The notes beneath the pieces are model-generated. The model made no database searches, was not told the DNA's origin, and saw only the letters and a list, made by a program, of their open reading frames with translations. Made by a program: the position numbers and the translations under genes. Below are positions 1 to 8,621 of a DNA stretch of 64,000 bases, piece after piece. This stretch comes from Sorangium cellulosum (GTDB taxonomy: Bacteria; Myxococcota_A; Polyangia; Polyangiales; Polyangiaceae). The stretch lies in contig NZ_CP012673.1 in the NCBI RefSeq assembly GCF_002950945.1, positions 7,454,501 through 7,518,500 on the forward strand. The letters run 5' to 3'. Numbering within the stretch: the stretch's first letter is position 1; every line of letters begins with the position of its first letter.

Positions 1-743
1 GCCACGCCGGTCCCGCGGCCGAGCGTCGTCGCCACCGCCGCGCCCGTCACGCCGAGCTCCGGGAACGGGCCGAGGCCGAAGATGAAACACGGGCCGAGCG
101 CCATGTTCAGCGCGTTCGAGAGCCAGAGCACCCGCATCGACAGCGCCGCGTCGCCGGCCCCGCGGAAGGCGGCGTTGATGACGAACAGCATCAGGATCGT
201 CGCGTTGCCGAGCAGCATGATCGCGGCGAAGGGGCTGCCGGTCGCGATCACCGCGGGCGTCGCCCCCATCGCCGCGAGCAGGCGCGGCGCGAGCAGCGCG
301 CCGGCGGCCGAGATGGGCAGCGAGACGAGCAGGCCGAGCACGATCGCCTGCCCCGCCATCGCGGCCGCCTCCTCGGGGCGCCCCTCGCCGGTCCGCCGCG
401 CCACCGTGGCGGACGCGGCGACCGAGAGGCCCATCGCCACCGCGTACACCACGGCGAGCAGCGACTCCGTGAGCCCAACGGCGGCGACCGCGTCGGCGCC
501 GAGCCGCGAGACCCAGAAGACGTCGACGACGACGAAGAGCGACTCCATGAGCATTTCCATGACCATCGGGATCGCGAGCAGGACGATCGCCCGGTCGATG
601 GAGCCCTTCGTGAAGTCGTGCTCTCCGCCGCGGACGGCGTCGCGGAGCGTCGCCCAGGCGCCGGCGCCGCCGCGCAGGCCCGACGAGGGCGGGCCCGCGT
701 CCGCGGGCGGGGCGAGGGCGGGTGGCGTGGCGTCGTTGCGCAT
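1..743 (-). CDS. MATE family efflux transporter, N-terminal part (cut by window edge)
   Basis: This is the first ~247 residues of a multidrug and toxin extrusion (NorM/DinF-type) inner-membrane transporter, which exports substrates in exchange for Na+ or H+. The frame opens with ATG at 743. After a ~45-residue hydrophilic, Ala/Pro-rich leader come hydrophobic helices with MATE-like phrases such as IVLLAIPMVMEMLMES, VDVFWVSRLGADAVAAVG and FVINAAFRGAGDAALSM. The last of these matches the conserved R-G-x-G-D region between the two halves of the family. The C-terminal half lies beyond position 1. The gene reads away from a tandem repeat that separates it from the AAA ATPase gene, so it is probably a separate transcription unit. 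Substrate cannot be inferred. Confidence 0.88.
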   Translation of the reverse strand, partial: MRNDATPPALAPPADAGPPSSGLRGGAGAWATLRDAVRGGEHDFTKGSIDRAIVLLAIPMVMEMLMESLFVVVDVFWVSRLGADAVAAVGLTESLLAVVYAVAMGLSVAASATVARRTGEGRPEEAAAMAGQAIVLGLLVSLPISAAGALLAPRLLAAMGATPAVIATGSPFAAIMLLGNATILMLFVINAAFRGAGDAALSMRVLWLSNALNMALGPCFIFGLGPFPELGVTGAAVATTLGRGTGV

Positions 744-859
744 GAGGGGGGAGCAAGGTGATCGGCCGCGGCGGGTTCGTCCAGCGGCTTGGCAGCGCGC
801 TTCCTGCTTGCTGCGTCTCCGCCGCGCCGGGCTGCCGCGTCGGAGGGCATTGGCCGGGC

Positions 860-1064
860 GCCTCGCCGACCAGACCCCGGGCATGTCCGACATGGCCGGG
901 TGCCTCGCCGACCAGGCGCCGGCCCATATCCGATATGCCGGGGTGCCTCGCCGACCAGGCGCCGGCCCATATCCGATATGCCGGGGTGCCTGGCCGACCA
1001 GGCGCCGGCCCATGTCCGATATGCCGGGTGCCTTGCCGCCCAGGCGCCGGCCCATGTCGGGGCT
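860..1064. repeat. Tandem repeat, ~43-bp unit, about 5 copies
   Basis: Copies begin near 860, 901, 944, 987 and 1029, giving unit lengths of about 41, 43, 43 and 42 bp. Copies two and three are essentially identical; the first and last are diverged or truncated. Each unit starts TGCCTSGCCGACCAGGCGCC and contains the near-palindrome CATATCCGATATG or a variant. All three forward frames are open through it only because of base composition, so I do not read it as coding. It fills the gap between the 5' end of the MATE gene and the 3' end of the AAA ATPase gene. Confidence 0.9.
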
Positions 1065-1098
1065 TACGGCGCGTCCGGCGGGCGGCTGGCGGGGGTAA

Positions 1099-2520
1099 TC
1101 ACGAGGAGCGGTGGGCGTGGGCGCCGAGCAGGCTCCGGGTGAGCGGCCCCCCGTCGACGAGGAGCTCGTGCAGCGCCTCCTTGAGGTGCTCCTCGCCGAC
1201 CGCCGTGCCGCGCCCCGCGTCGGCCGCGAACAGCGCCGCCCGTCTCAGGAGCTCACGGATGAACGCCGCGCTCACCCCCTCGGTCCGCGCGATGAGCGGC
1301 GCGAGGTCGTCGCCCCTGAGCGAGAGGCCGCGCCCGTAGAGCGCGAGCAGCTTCCGCCGGCAGTCGTCGTCCGGCAGCGGGATCTCCACGGCGAGATCGA
1401 TCCGCCCCGGCCGCGCCGCCAGCGCCGGCTCCAGGGCCTGGGGGCGGTTGGTGGTCAAGAGGAAGATCACGTCGGTGTCCTCCGCGAGGCCGTCCATCTG
1501 ATTCAGGAGATCGAAGAGCAGCGGGGAGCGGCAGCTCGCGTCCGCGGTGTCGCGGTCCTGGGCGATGATATCGACGTCCTCGAGCACCACGAGCGAGGGC
1601 TGGAGCGACCGCGCCATCGCGCAGGCCTCCTTGAGGAGCTTCACCCCGAGCCCGGTGAGGAGCAGCGTGGTGCGCTCCCGCATCTGGCCCGCCAGGTACA
1701 TCGCGGTCAGGGTCTTGCCGGTGCCCGGGGGCCCGTAGAGGAGCAGCCCGCGCTTCAGGTGTCGCCCCGAGGCGAGCAGGGTTTGTCGGTGCCGGGAGAA
1801 GCCGACGGTCGACCGCTCGAGCCGCGCGAGCAGCGCCTCGGGCAGGATGAGCGCGTCGCGTTCGATCCGCGGGAGGCTCTGGAGCTCGATCTTGGTTCCG
1901 GGCGAGAAGCCGTCCGTGGTCTCGCTCAGGATGACCACGCGGCTGCGGTAGACGTTGAGCCGGCGCATGAGGACGCGGAGCTCGGCGAGCAGGCGCTGGG
2001 CGCGCTCGTTGTCCGTCGCCATCACCTCGACGGTGAGCTGGCTGCGCCGGAACCCGGCGTCGCTGGGGCCGCGCACGAGGAGCGCGAGGCGGTCGCCCCC
2101 GTGGCCGAAGAGGTAGATGCCGCCGACGACGCAGGCGATGACGCGCTCCTCGTCGAGGTGGACGTTGCGGTACTGCACGGGCCCCTGCGAGGGCGGCGCT
2201 CCGCCGATCCCGGGCATCGCCGAGGGCGGCGAGAGGAGATCGGGAAGGCTCACCCCCCGGAACATATCGCCGCCGGAGACTCCGAGCAGCTCGGAGGTGA
2301 ACCCGCCGTCACGGAGGTGAGTCTCGATTGCGAGCTGGAAGTTCGGGTGGTCCGAGGCCGGGAACTCCTCGGCGACAACGGGGAGGGTGCGGGGGTCGGC
2401 GCCGAAATGCCCGCGGAGGCGACCGAGGAAGAACGGCTCCTGCGCGGCCTGGGCCGCCGCCATCGCGCCCATCAGATCGGTGAGGGAAGGCGTGGGGGGT
2501 TGGGGCTTGTCGTTGTCCAT
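1099..2520 (-). CDS. AAA+ family ATPase (classical AAA domain)
   Basis: A 473-residue protein with an uncharacterised N-terminal region (about 1-230) and a C-terminal AAA module. Walker A is GPPGTGKT at about 263-270, Walker B is LVVLEDVD, and the second region of homology reads TTNRPQALEPALAARPGRID, including the arginines expected of a hexameric AAA ATPase. The layout (substrate-binding N-domain plus one AAA ring domain) resembles small remodelling ATPases of the ClpX/FtsH-like AAA class without a protease domain. The target is unknown. It lies 100 bp downstream of another, broken, ATPase gene on the same strand and may be co-transcribed with it. The start at 2520 gives MDNDKPQP. Confidence 0.85.
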   Translation of the reverse strand: MDNDKPQPPTPSLTDLMGAMAAAQAAQEPFFLGRLRGHFGADPRTLPVVAEEFPASDHPNFQLAIETHLRDGGFTSELLGVSGGDMFRGVSLPDLLSPPSAMPGIGGAPPSQGPVQYRNVHLDEERVIACVVGGIYLFGHGGDRLALLVRGPSDAGFRRSQLTVEVMATDNERAQRLLAELRVLMRRLNVYRSRVVILSETTDGFSPGTKIELQSLPRIERDALILPEALLARLERSTVGFSRHRQTLLASGRHLKRGLLLYGPPGTGKTLTAMYLAGQMRERTTLLLTGLGVKLLKEACAMARSLQPSLVVLEDVDIIAQDRDTADASCRSPLLFDLLNQMDGLAEDTDVIFLLTTNRPQALEPALAARPGRIDLAVEIPLPDDDCRRKLLALYGRGLSLRGDDLAPLIARTEGVSAAFIRELLRRAALFAADAGRGTAVGEEHLKEALHELLVDGGPLTRSLLGAHAHRSS

Positions 2521-2620
2521 GGTTCTGTCGCCTGCGTGGAATGGACAATCTCACACGAACGAGTGAGCTCGTGGAAGTTGTTGGTTCCTGTCGGCGGATC
2601 TGGGGATTGTACTTTGGACG

Positions 2621-3778
2621 TTATGATGACAACGGCCGGTCGCTGGCGGGATCGAGGCGGCCGTCCTCGCGCAGCCACGACGGCTTGATGGACGGAAGCG
2701 TGTCGCGCGTGCCGCTCACGAGCGAGCGGAGCAGGATCTCCCGGTAGATCGGGTTCGCCACCTCCAGCGTGCCCTCCGCGTTGCGGCGCAGGAGGCCGAG
2801 GTCCACGGCGAAGCGGCGATCGTCCTCGGGCACGTCGCCCAGCAGGCGCCCGGCCATCATCGGCTCGAGGATCCGGCGGACGCGCGGCTCGCGCAGGCGC
2901 TCGGCCAGGCTGTCGAGGTGCGTCTCCTGCCGGTCGATGAGGATCTCCTTGGCGCGCTCGATGTCCGCCCGCCGGACGGGCTCGGCGCGGTCGTCCACGA
3001 GCTCCTCGACGACGACCTTGGCGAGCGCGTTGACGAGCCAGGGCTGGCCCTGCGTCAGCGCGAAGGCGCGCTCGATCGCGTCGACCTCGAAGCGCTGCCC
3101 GGTGTCCGCGGTGTGCTGGCCGTAGAGCTCGGCGATCTCCTCGGCCGTGAAGTCGCGCAGCGTGAGCGAGCGGACCTTGATGTTGAACGGGCTCGCGGTG
3201 CCGAGCTGATCGCGGCCCTCGGTCGCGACCTTGTAATCGCGCACGTCGCGCAAACCGATCAGCGCGAGCGAGGCGGGGAAGTGACCGGGGCGGCCGCGGT
3301 AGCCGTCGCGGAGCTGGCGGAGGACGGAGACGAGGACGTCATCGCGGAGCGCGTCGATCTCGTCCAGGAACACGGCGAGCGGCCTCGGGGCGGCCTCGGC
3401 CCAGGCAGCGAGCGCGGCCTTGATGCGGCCGCCGGGTGGCGCATCGGGAAACGGCGGGGGCAAGAGCTCCGGCGGGAGCGCGGCGCGCGCGCTCCAGCGC
3501 CAGCTATCGAGGACGCAGAGCTCGGCGGCCCCGGTGTCGCGCGGGAAGGCGGCGCCGGTCTCCATGGAGACCAGGACCGCGACGTGCTGCCCCGCGGCCG
3601 TCAGCTCGTGGGCAAACGAGCTGAGCGCCGTGGTCTTCCCGACCTGCCGGGGGGCGTGGACCACGAAATAGCCCTACTGCTCGACGAGGCGGCGCACCTC
3701 GGGCAGGCGGCGCATGGCCGGGAGCATGTAGTGCATGTCCGGCCGGCACGGGCCGGCGGTGTTGAACCAGCGGGGCAT
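2621..3778 (-). pseudogene. AAA-ATPase-like gene interrupted by an in-frame amber codon
   Basis: A single reading frame runs from ATG at 3778 to the stop at 2621 except for one TAG at 3676-3674 (codon 35). Upstream of it the frame encodes MPRWFNTAGP...RRLVEQ; immediately downstream it continues GYFVVHAPRQVGKTT, the P-loop of a family of STAND/ORC-like bacterial ATPases whose members normally begin with a short 'FNTAGP...HY..P' leader leading directly into this P-loop. A C-to-T change in a CAG codon would explain the stop. The body holds a Walker B-like AVFLDEIDAL and a sensor-like LALIGLRDVRDY. A GTG at 3664 could restart translation just before the P-loop (347 aa), so partial function is possible. 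Sequencing error is the other explanation. Confidence 0.75.
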
Positions 3779-3950
3779 GGCGGGAAGTTACCATGCGCGC
3801 TCGCCTGCGCCTCCGCGTCATCAGCGGCTCGCGCCGTCAGCGGCGCGAGAACGGATCCGGTCGCGCGCGCCGGCGTCCACGCGGAGCGACGGGACCAGCG
3901 CGCGGAAGCGCCGCTCCGCCGCTCTACGCCGCGGAACGAGATCGCCGCTG

Positions 3951-4334
3951 TCAGGACAGGGCTTCGAGGATCGTGCGGGTATCCGCGATGGTCTCGAACC
4001 GCTCCGCGAGCCCGTCGCGCAGGCGCCACACGTGCGCGAACCGGGCCACCGCCCTCTTCCCGCTCTGCCGGCTCACCCCGTCGTAGTGGCCAAGGACGAT
4101 GACCACGTTGCCCGACGAGAAGAACTCTTCAGGAACGACCTGCAAGCCTTCCCATATCTCGGCGTACCCAGCGAACAGCTTGAGCACGGCGTCCCGGCCG
4201 CGGTAGGTGCCGCCGTTCGGAAGGCCGGCCGTCAAGGTCCACTCGATCTGCGGATCGAGCCGCTGCACCATCGCCGGGATGTCATCGCGGCTGAGGTGAG
4301 CATAGATGTCGCCGACGGTGCCGTTCTTCACCAT
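3951..4334 (-). CDS. SnoaL-like / NTF2-fold protein
   Basis: A 127-residue protein when read from the ATG at 4334 (MVKNGTVGDIYAHLS); an upstream in-frame ATG at 4385 would add a 17-residue tail unlike the family, so I prefer the internal start. The pattern is that of the nuclear transport factor 2 fold in SnoaL-like proteins: an N-terminal helix, then D-x-x-I-E-W-T (PQIEWTLTAG), Y-R-G-R-D-A-V-L-K-L-F, and a closing strand FAHVWRLRDGLAERF. Members include small cyclases, isomerases and proteins of unknown role. Active-site residues are not diagnostic here, so no reaction is assigned. It is monocistronic, flanked by gaps of about 170 and 370 bp. Confidence 0.75.
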   Translation of the reverse strand: MVKNGTVGDIYAHLSRDDIPAMVQRLDPQIEWTLTAGLPNGGTYRGRDAVLKLFAGYAEIWEGLQVVPEEFFSSGNVVIVLGHYDGVSRQSGKRAVARFAHVWRLRDGLAERFETIADTRTILEALS

Positions 4335-4705
4335 CGTCCCGTCTCTGCGCTGGCTGTGCAGGCTGGAAGAGCAGACGTCAATCATATCAGATTCCTTTCA
4401 TCTCAAAGCTCGCGCTCGTCGGCGCGCACCGAAGCACCGTGGAATTGAGGGCGTCTACAGGGCATCGCCCCAGGGGAAGTTGATGCTGCTGCTCAGCAGC
4501 CTCGTCGCAGGAGCGTCCACGGCGAGCCAGCAGCGCCTCTCCCTGGGCTTGCGGGAATACGGCGCTGAAGCGAGCAGATGTTATGGAACGAGCGGCCGCG
4601 GGCGAGGGTGCCCGCGGCCGAGCAATTCGGCCGGACCTCCACCCCGCCCAGGAACGACCTCAGGCGAGCGGCGGTCGCTGACCCGCCCGGGGCCGCAGCG
4701 CGGCT
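4335..4705. other. Gene-free gap between the SnoaL-like gene and the nrsF-type gene
   Basis: No credible coding frame is seen. The only structure noted is the GC-rich hairpin at 4593-4620, listed separately. Confidence 0.6.
4593..4620 (-). terminator. GC-rich hairpin downstream of the sigma/anti-sigma operon
   Basis: A perfect 11-bp stem, CGGCCGCGGGC (4593-4603) and GCCCGCGGCCG (4610-4620), with a 6-nt loop, lies about 85 bp after the stop of the anti-sigma gene on its transcribed strand. There is no clear U-tract after it, so intrinsic termination is plausible but unproven. Confidence 0.4.
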
Positions 4706-5422
4706 TCAGGGCCGCAGAACGCGCGGAACGACGCTCACGCCCAGCAGGGTGAACGCCACGATCGGAGCCACGTGCCCGATGACCAGATGGGTCGTCTCGA
4801 AGGCCGGGCAGTGGATGAAGACGCTCAGACCGGACCACGCCCCCGCGCACGCGCCGAGCGCCGCGCCCCGAGCGCCGCTCGCGACGGGCACGGACCAGCG
4901 GAGCGCGCTCGTGACGCTGGCCAGCACGACGAGCCCCACGATCGCAGCGATGGCGAAGCACGGAAGTCCTAACGGATGGAGAGTCGCCGTGTCCGACAGC
5001 ACCGCCGGGTGGTCGGAGCGCAACGGCCACGCCAGGGTGGAGAAGGCATACACCGGCACGACGAGCCCCGCCGCCACGGCCAGCTGCCGCTCCCGGGAGC
5101 CCAGGCCGTGCCGGCCCCGGCGCAAGGCGATGAGCGTCGTGAGCAGCGTGAGCACCAGGAGCGAGGCCAGGACGACCAGGAGGCGGGCCGGCGATCCGGT
5201 CCCGAGGTCGACGCGCAGCGGCTCCTGATCCCAGATCCGGTCGGCCCCGACGAGCGCAGCGGTCAGGACGCCGGGGATCGCAGCGACCGCCCCGACGATC
5301 CGAGCGCGAACGGGGACGGCCGACGCCGGCGTCTTCCTCACCGCGGCGCGGATGCTCGAGTAGAGCGCATCCGGAGACGCGTGCGTGGCAGCGAATCGCA
5401 GCGGGATTTCATGCTCGCTCAT
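4706..5422 (-). CDS. NrsF-like (DUF1109) membrane anti-sigma factor
   Basis: A 238-residue integral membrane protein with about six hydrophobic helices (near 41-60, 81-100, 113-133, 152-172, 184-203, 216-232), matching the NrsF/DUF1109 family. These proteins hold a cognate ECF sigma factor at the inner membrane and release it under stress such as heavy metals or redox stress. Two cysteines, Cys155 (GLPCF) and Cys205 (FIHCP), the latter in the family's typical H-C-P context just before the last helix, are candidate sensor residues. The ATG at 5422 lies inside the 3' end of the upstream ECF sigma gene (14-bp overlap), indicating translational coupling and a sigma/anti-sigma pair. The inducing signal is unknown. 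Confidence 0.85.
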   Translation of the reverse strand: MSEHEIPLRFAATHASPDALYSSIRAAVRKTPASAVPVRARIVGAVAAIPGVLTAALVGADRIWDQEPLRVDLGTGSPARLLVVLASLLVLTLLTTLIALRRGRHGLGSRERQLAVAAGLVVPVYAFSTLAWPLRSDHPAVLSDTATLHPLGLPCFAIAAIVGLVVLASVTSALRWSVPVASGARGAALGACAGAWSGLSVFIHCPAFETTHLVIGHVAPIVAFTLLGVSVVPRVLRP

Positions 5423-6014
5423 GACAGTGCTCCGTCCACCCGGCGGCACAGAGTGCAGCCCGGATCTGATGATAGGCTCGATGTGCGCGTTGCTTCACGG
5501 CGTCCGTGGACGTGCCCAGCACGGCGGCCGCCTCCGAGACGTTGAGGCCCTCCTCCTTGAGCAGGAGGTACGCGACGCGGTTCATCTCGGACATCTTGTT
5601 CAGCTCGAGGGTGACGACCTTCAGGAGCTCATGGGCTCCAACCTCGGCTTCAGGACCAGCGTTGTCGTTGGTCTGCAAGTAGCGCGAGTCGTGCGCCACA
5701 GGCTCGCTCGTCGGCGCCACGTCCTCGGGATGTCGGCGCCGGTATCTCAGCCGATCGAGGTGGAGCGAGCGCGCGATGGCGAAAGCCCACGGGATGACGC
5801 TGGACCCGCCCATGTAGGACGAGCGCGCGCGGTGAATCCTGAGGAAGCTCTCCTGGAAGAGATCGTCGGCCTCGGGCGCGCGGCTCGTAAGGCGCAGGCA
5901 GAAGCGGTAGAGCCGCGGCGCCAGCAGCCCATAGAGCCGATCGAAGACGTCCTCGTCGCCTAGCGCGTACCGCTGCATGATCTCGTCGAGCTGTTCTCGT
6001 CCCGCGCTGGTCAT
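5409..6014 (-). CDS. ECF-type RNA polymerase sigma factor
   Basis: A 201-residue sigma-70 family protein containing only region 2 (about 23-95, with DLFQESFLRIHRAR and WAFAIARSLHLDRLRYRRR) and region 4 (about 133-187, ending in the helix-turn-helix NVSEAAAVLGTSTDAVKQRAHRAYHQIR). This two-domain layout defines ECF sigma factors, which redirect RNA polymerase to a small stress regulon. The frame is open up to 6248, but the extra N-terminus is low-complexity, so I choose the ATG at 6014 giving MTSAGREQLDEI. It overlaps the NrsF-like anti-sigma gene by 14 bp, which suggests it is held inactive until signalled; such operons are usually autoregulated. Confidence 0.9.
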   Translation of the reverse strand: MTSAGREQLDEIMQRYALGDEDVFDRLYGLLAPRLYRFCLRLTSRAPEADDLFQESFLRIHRARSSYMGGSSVIPWAFAIARSLHLDRLRYRRRHPEDVAPTSEPVAHDSRYLQTNDNAGPEAEVGAHELLKVVTLELNKMSEMNRVAYLLLKEEGLNVSEAAAVLGTSTDAVKQRAHRAYHQIRAALCAAGWTEHCHERA

Positions 6015-6374
6015 AACTTCACGTGAAAGGATGGTTGTCGCCTCGCTCGAAGGAGGGCACCCCGCAGCAGCGCTCGAAGACGCCCGAAGGCTCGACCGGG
6101 CGAGGCTCGCCCCGGCCGCGCCCACGAGGCGCTCGGCGCCGTCCGCTGTCATGGTTCTCCCGCAGGCATTCTCCTGATGGATACGCCGCGGCCCGCAGCG
6201 GGTGACACGTAACCTTGATCGATGACACCAACAAATTACATCAACCATTGAAATATTCAGGCTAGCGAGATCCTGGTCGTCGGCCGCGCTGAAGAAGGAA
6301 CCACCGACAGGCTCGGCGCTCGCGGGACCCGCGACACATGGCGAGCGCCGCCGCTCGCGATGTCCCCGGCTCTT
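6015..6374. other. Upstream region of the ECF sigma operon
   Basis: About 360 bp without a convincing gene. The stretch 6225-6262 is relatively AT-rich for this genome and is the most likely place for the promoter of the sigma/anti-sigma operon; no exact -35/-10 can be assigned. The remainder, towards 6375, is the 3' flank of the NIF3-type gene. Confidence 0.4.
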
Positions 6375-7472
6375 TCACCGGATCGCGAACGGATCCCGGT
6401 CGCGCGCGCTCACGTCCACCCGCAGCGACGGGACCTCCGCGCGGAGGCGCTCCGCGAGGCGCTTCAGCGCGGCCCGCTCGCTGTTCGAGTGCAGCGCGCA
6501 GACCACGGTGACGCCCGCGTTCGCCGCGCGCAGCGCGTCGTGGTGGCGCAGCTCGCCGGTCAGGTAGAGCTCCGCGCCCTGCGCGATCGCCTCGCCGAGC
6601 AGCGCGCCGCCCGCGCCGGCGCACGTCGCCCCGCGCGCGACGTCACGCTCTTCGGGGCCGGCCACGAGCAGCGCGCCCACCCCGAGGCGCTCCTTGATGC
6701 GGCCGAGGAGCTCGCCCACGGGCGCCGGGCGCTCCAGCTGCCCGATCCGCCCGATGCCGGCCCGCAACGGCTCCACGGCGAGCTCGATCAGGTCGAACGC
6801 CACCTCCTCGTACGGGTGCGCGGCGCGCATCGCCTGCAGGACCGCCTCGGTCCGCTCGCGGGGGAAGACCATCTCCAGCCGCACCTCGGTCACGCGCTCG
6901 AGCCGGCCCTTCTCGCCGACCGTGGGGTTCGTCCCCTCCTCGCCGAAGAACGTGCCCGTCCCGATCGTGCGGAAGCTGCAGCGGGAGTACCGGCCGATCT
7001 TGCCCGCGCCCGCGTCGGCGAGGGCGTCGGCCAGCACGTCGGCGTGATCCTCCGGGACGAAGACGACGAGCTTGCTCTGCCACGCCCTGGACGTCGCCCG
7101 CCGGAGCGGCGTGCGGTCCCCGGAGAGCCCGAGCGCGTCGCCGAGCACGTCGTTGGTCCCGCCCTCGGCGACGTCGAGCGCGGTGTGCGGCGAGTAGAGC
7201 GCGATGCCGTCGCGGATCGCCTCGAAGACGGGGCTCGGCGCGACCACGCGCTTCACCGCCTCGAACAGCGGCGGGTGGTACGCGACGACCAGGTCGCAGC
7301 CGAGCTCGCGCGCCTCCCGGGCGACCTCGGGCGTGTAGTCGATGGCGAGCAGCGCCGCCGACGACGGACGCGCCGGGTCGCCCGCGATCAGGCCGACGTT
7401 GTCCCAGGGCTCGGCGAATCGGAGCGGGGCGATCGACTCCAGCGCGGCGAGGACGTCTTTGAGCAGGGTCAT
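6375..7472 (-). CDS. NIF3/YqfO-type dinuclear metal-centre protein
   Basis: A 365-residue member of the NIF3 family, which forms hexameric toroids with a two-metal site per subunit. Several members are called GTP cyclohydrolase I type 2, but physiological activity is mostly unresolved. The N-terminal part has WDNVGLIAGDP, VVAYHPPLF and SPHTALD; the C-terminal part has YLTGELRHHDAL and ALHSNSERAALKRL, supplying the conserved His/Asp/Glu metal ligands. Between them (about 125-235) is the PII/CutA-like insert of the longer YqfO subtype, with RYSRCSFRTIGTGTFF and RAAHPYEEVAFD. ATG at 7472 is the family start; the much longer open frame upstream is antisense to the lipid kinase gene and is discounted. 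Confidence 0.92.
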   Translation of the reverse strand: MTLLKDVLAALESIAPLRFAEPWDNVGLIAGDPARPSSAALLAIDYTPEVAREARELGCDLVVAYHPPLFEAVKRVVAPSPVFEAIRDGIALYSPHTALDVAEGGTNDVLGDALGLSGDRTPLRRATSRAWQSKLVVFVPEDHADVLADALADAGAGKIGRYSRCSFRTIGTGTFFGEEGTNPTVGEKGRLERVTEVRLEMVFPRERTEAVLQAMRAAHPYEEVAFDLIELAVEPLRAGIGRIGQLERPAPVGELLGRIKERLGVGALLVAGPEERDVARGATCAGAGGALLGEAIAQGAELYLTGELRHHDALRAANAGVTVVCALHSNSERAALKRLAERLRAEVPSLRVDVSARDRDPFAIR

Positions 7473-7589
7473 GTGCGCCTCTATACCAGCGCCCGCGCCG
7501 TGCGCCCCGCGTGGGCGCGCTCCGTCCACGCGCCGCGCGCCCCGCAGCCGCGCGCTCCCGTCCGGCGGAGTTGAGGTAGCCTCGCGGGC

Positions 7590-8621
7590 ATGCGCCGCGT
7601 CGCCCTGCTCCTCAACCGCAACGCCCAGCGCGTGACCCCCGAGCTCGTCGCGTGGGCGCGGTCGGCCGCGGCGCGGCCGGGCGACGTCTTCGCCACCGCC
7701 ACGCTCGAGGAGGCGCGCGCCGCGGCCGAGGCGATCCTCGCGGGCGGCTACGGCGCGGTCTGCGTCGGCGGCGGCGACGGCACCTTCTCCCGGGCGGCCC
7801 AGGACTTCCTCGCCCTCGCGCCGGACCACGTCCCGGCGCTCCTGCCGCTGCGGCTCGGCGGCGGCAACGCCATCCACGACGTCTGCGGCGCCTCCCCGCC
7901 CACCCCGGCCGGCCTCCTTTCCGACCTCGCCCGCGCGGGCGGCGACGAGGCGCCCGCGCCGCTCCGGCTCATCGAGGTGGAAGGCCGCCTCGCGCACTTC
8001 GTGGGGACCGGCATCGACGCGAAGCACATCGAGGACTTCGACGCGCTGATCAAGGGCAAGCTCCGGAACGGTCCGCTGCGCCCTCTTTCGCGCGGCATCC
8101 CCGCGATCGTGCTCACCGTGCTCCTGCGCACGCTGCCGCGCCTCGTGCTCGAGCCGCGCCTCTGCGCCCGCATCGTGAGCACCGGCGCCGCCGCCGAGCG
8201 CCTCGACGACGCGGGCCGGCCCACGGGCGATCCGCTGCCCGAGGGCGCCGTGCTCTACGACGGCGACATCACCATCATGGCCGCGGCGACGGTCTCGCAG
8301 TACAGCCGCGACATCACCTTTTTCCCCTTCGCGGACGCGCTGAGCGACCGCTTCCAGCTCCGCGTCTCCAGCGCCGGCCCCGCCGAGGTGCTCCTCCACC
8401 TGCCGAGCGTCTTCGACGGCACCTACCGCAACCCGCGCACCCTGCTCGATTTCGCGGTGACCGGCGCGCGCATCGAGCTCTCGCTCCCCTCCCCCTTCCA
8501 CATCGGCGGCGACCTCCAGGCCGCGGCGGGCGCCTTCACGATGGCGCTGTCGCCTCACGTGGTGCCGGTGCTCCGGCGCCCGGGCGGCGCGCGCTCCGCT
8601 CCCCCAGCACCACGACCCTGA
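7590..8621 (+). CDS. Diacylglycerol kinase-family lipid kinase
   Basis: A 343-residue protein with the DAGK catalytic-domain signature: N-terminal VALLLNRNAQRV, the nucleotide-binding GGGDGTF at about 60-66, and LRLGGGNAIHDVCGA in the position of the usual P-L-G-T-x-N-D motif. It belongs to the bacterial DgkB/YegS/sphingosine-kinase-like group that phosphorylates lipid hydroxyls with ATP. The substitution of GGGNAIHD for GTxND hints at a divergent substrate site. It is divergently transcribed from the NIF3-type gene with a ~117-bp gap. Its last ~86 bp overlap the convergent P450 gene, so one or both C-termini could be over-extended. Confidence 0.82.
   Translation: MRRVALLLNRNAQRVTPELVAWARSAAARPGDVFATATLEEARAAAEAILAGGYGAVCVGGGDGTFSRAAQDFLALAPDHVPALLPLRLGGGNAIHDVCGASPPTPAGLLSDLARAGGDEAPAPLRLIEVEGRLAHFVGTGIDAKHIEDFDALIKGKLRNGPLRPLSRGIPAIVLTVLLRTLPRLVLEPRLCARIVSTGAAAERLDDAGRPTGDPLPEGAVLYDGDITIMAAATVSQYSRDITFFPFADALSDRFQLRVSSAGPAEVLLHLPSVFDGTYRNPRTLLDFAVTGARIELSLPSPFHIGGDLQAAAGAFTMALSPHVVPVLRRPGGARSAPPAPRP

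Noticed and set aside
744..1098. Tandem repeat considered as a CRISPR array
   Set aside because: Units abut without unique spacers and differ only by point changes; no cas genes are in the window.
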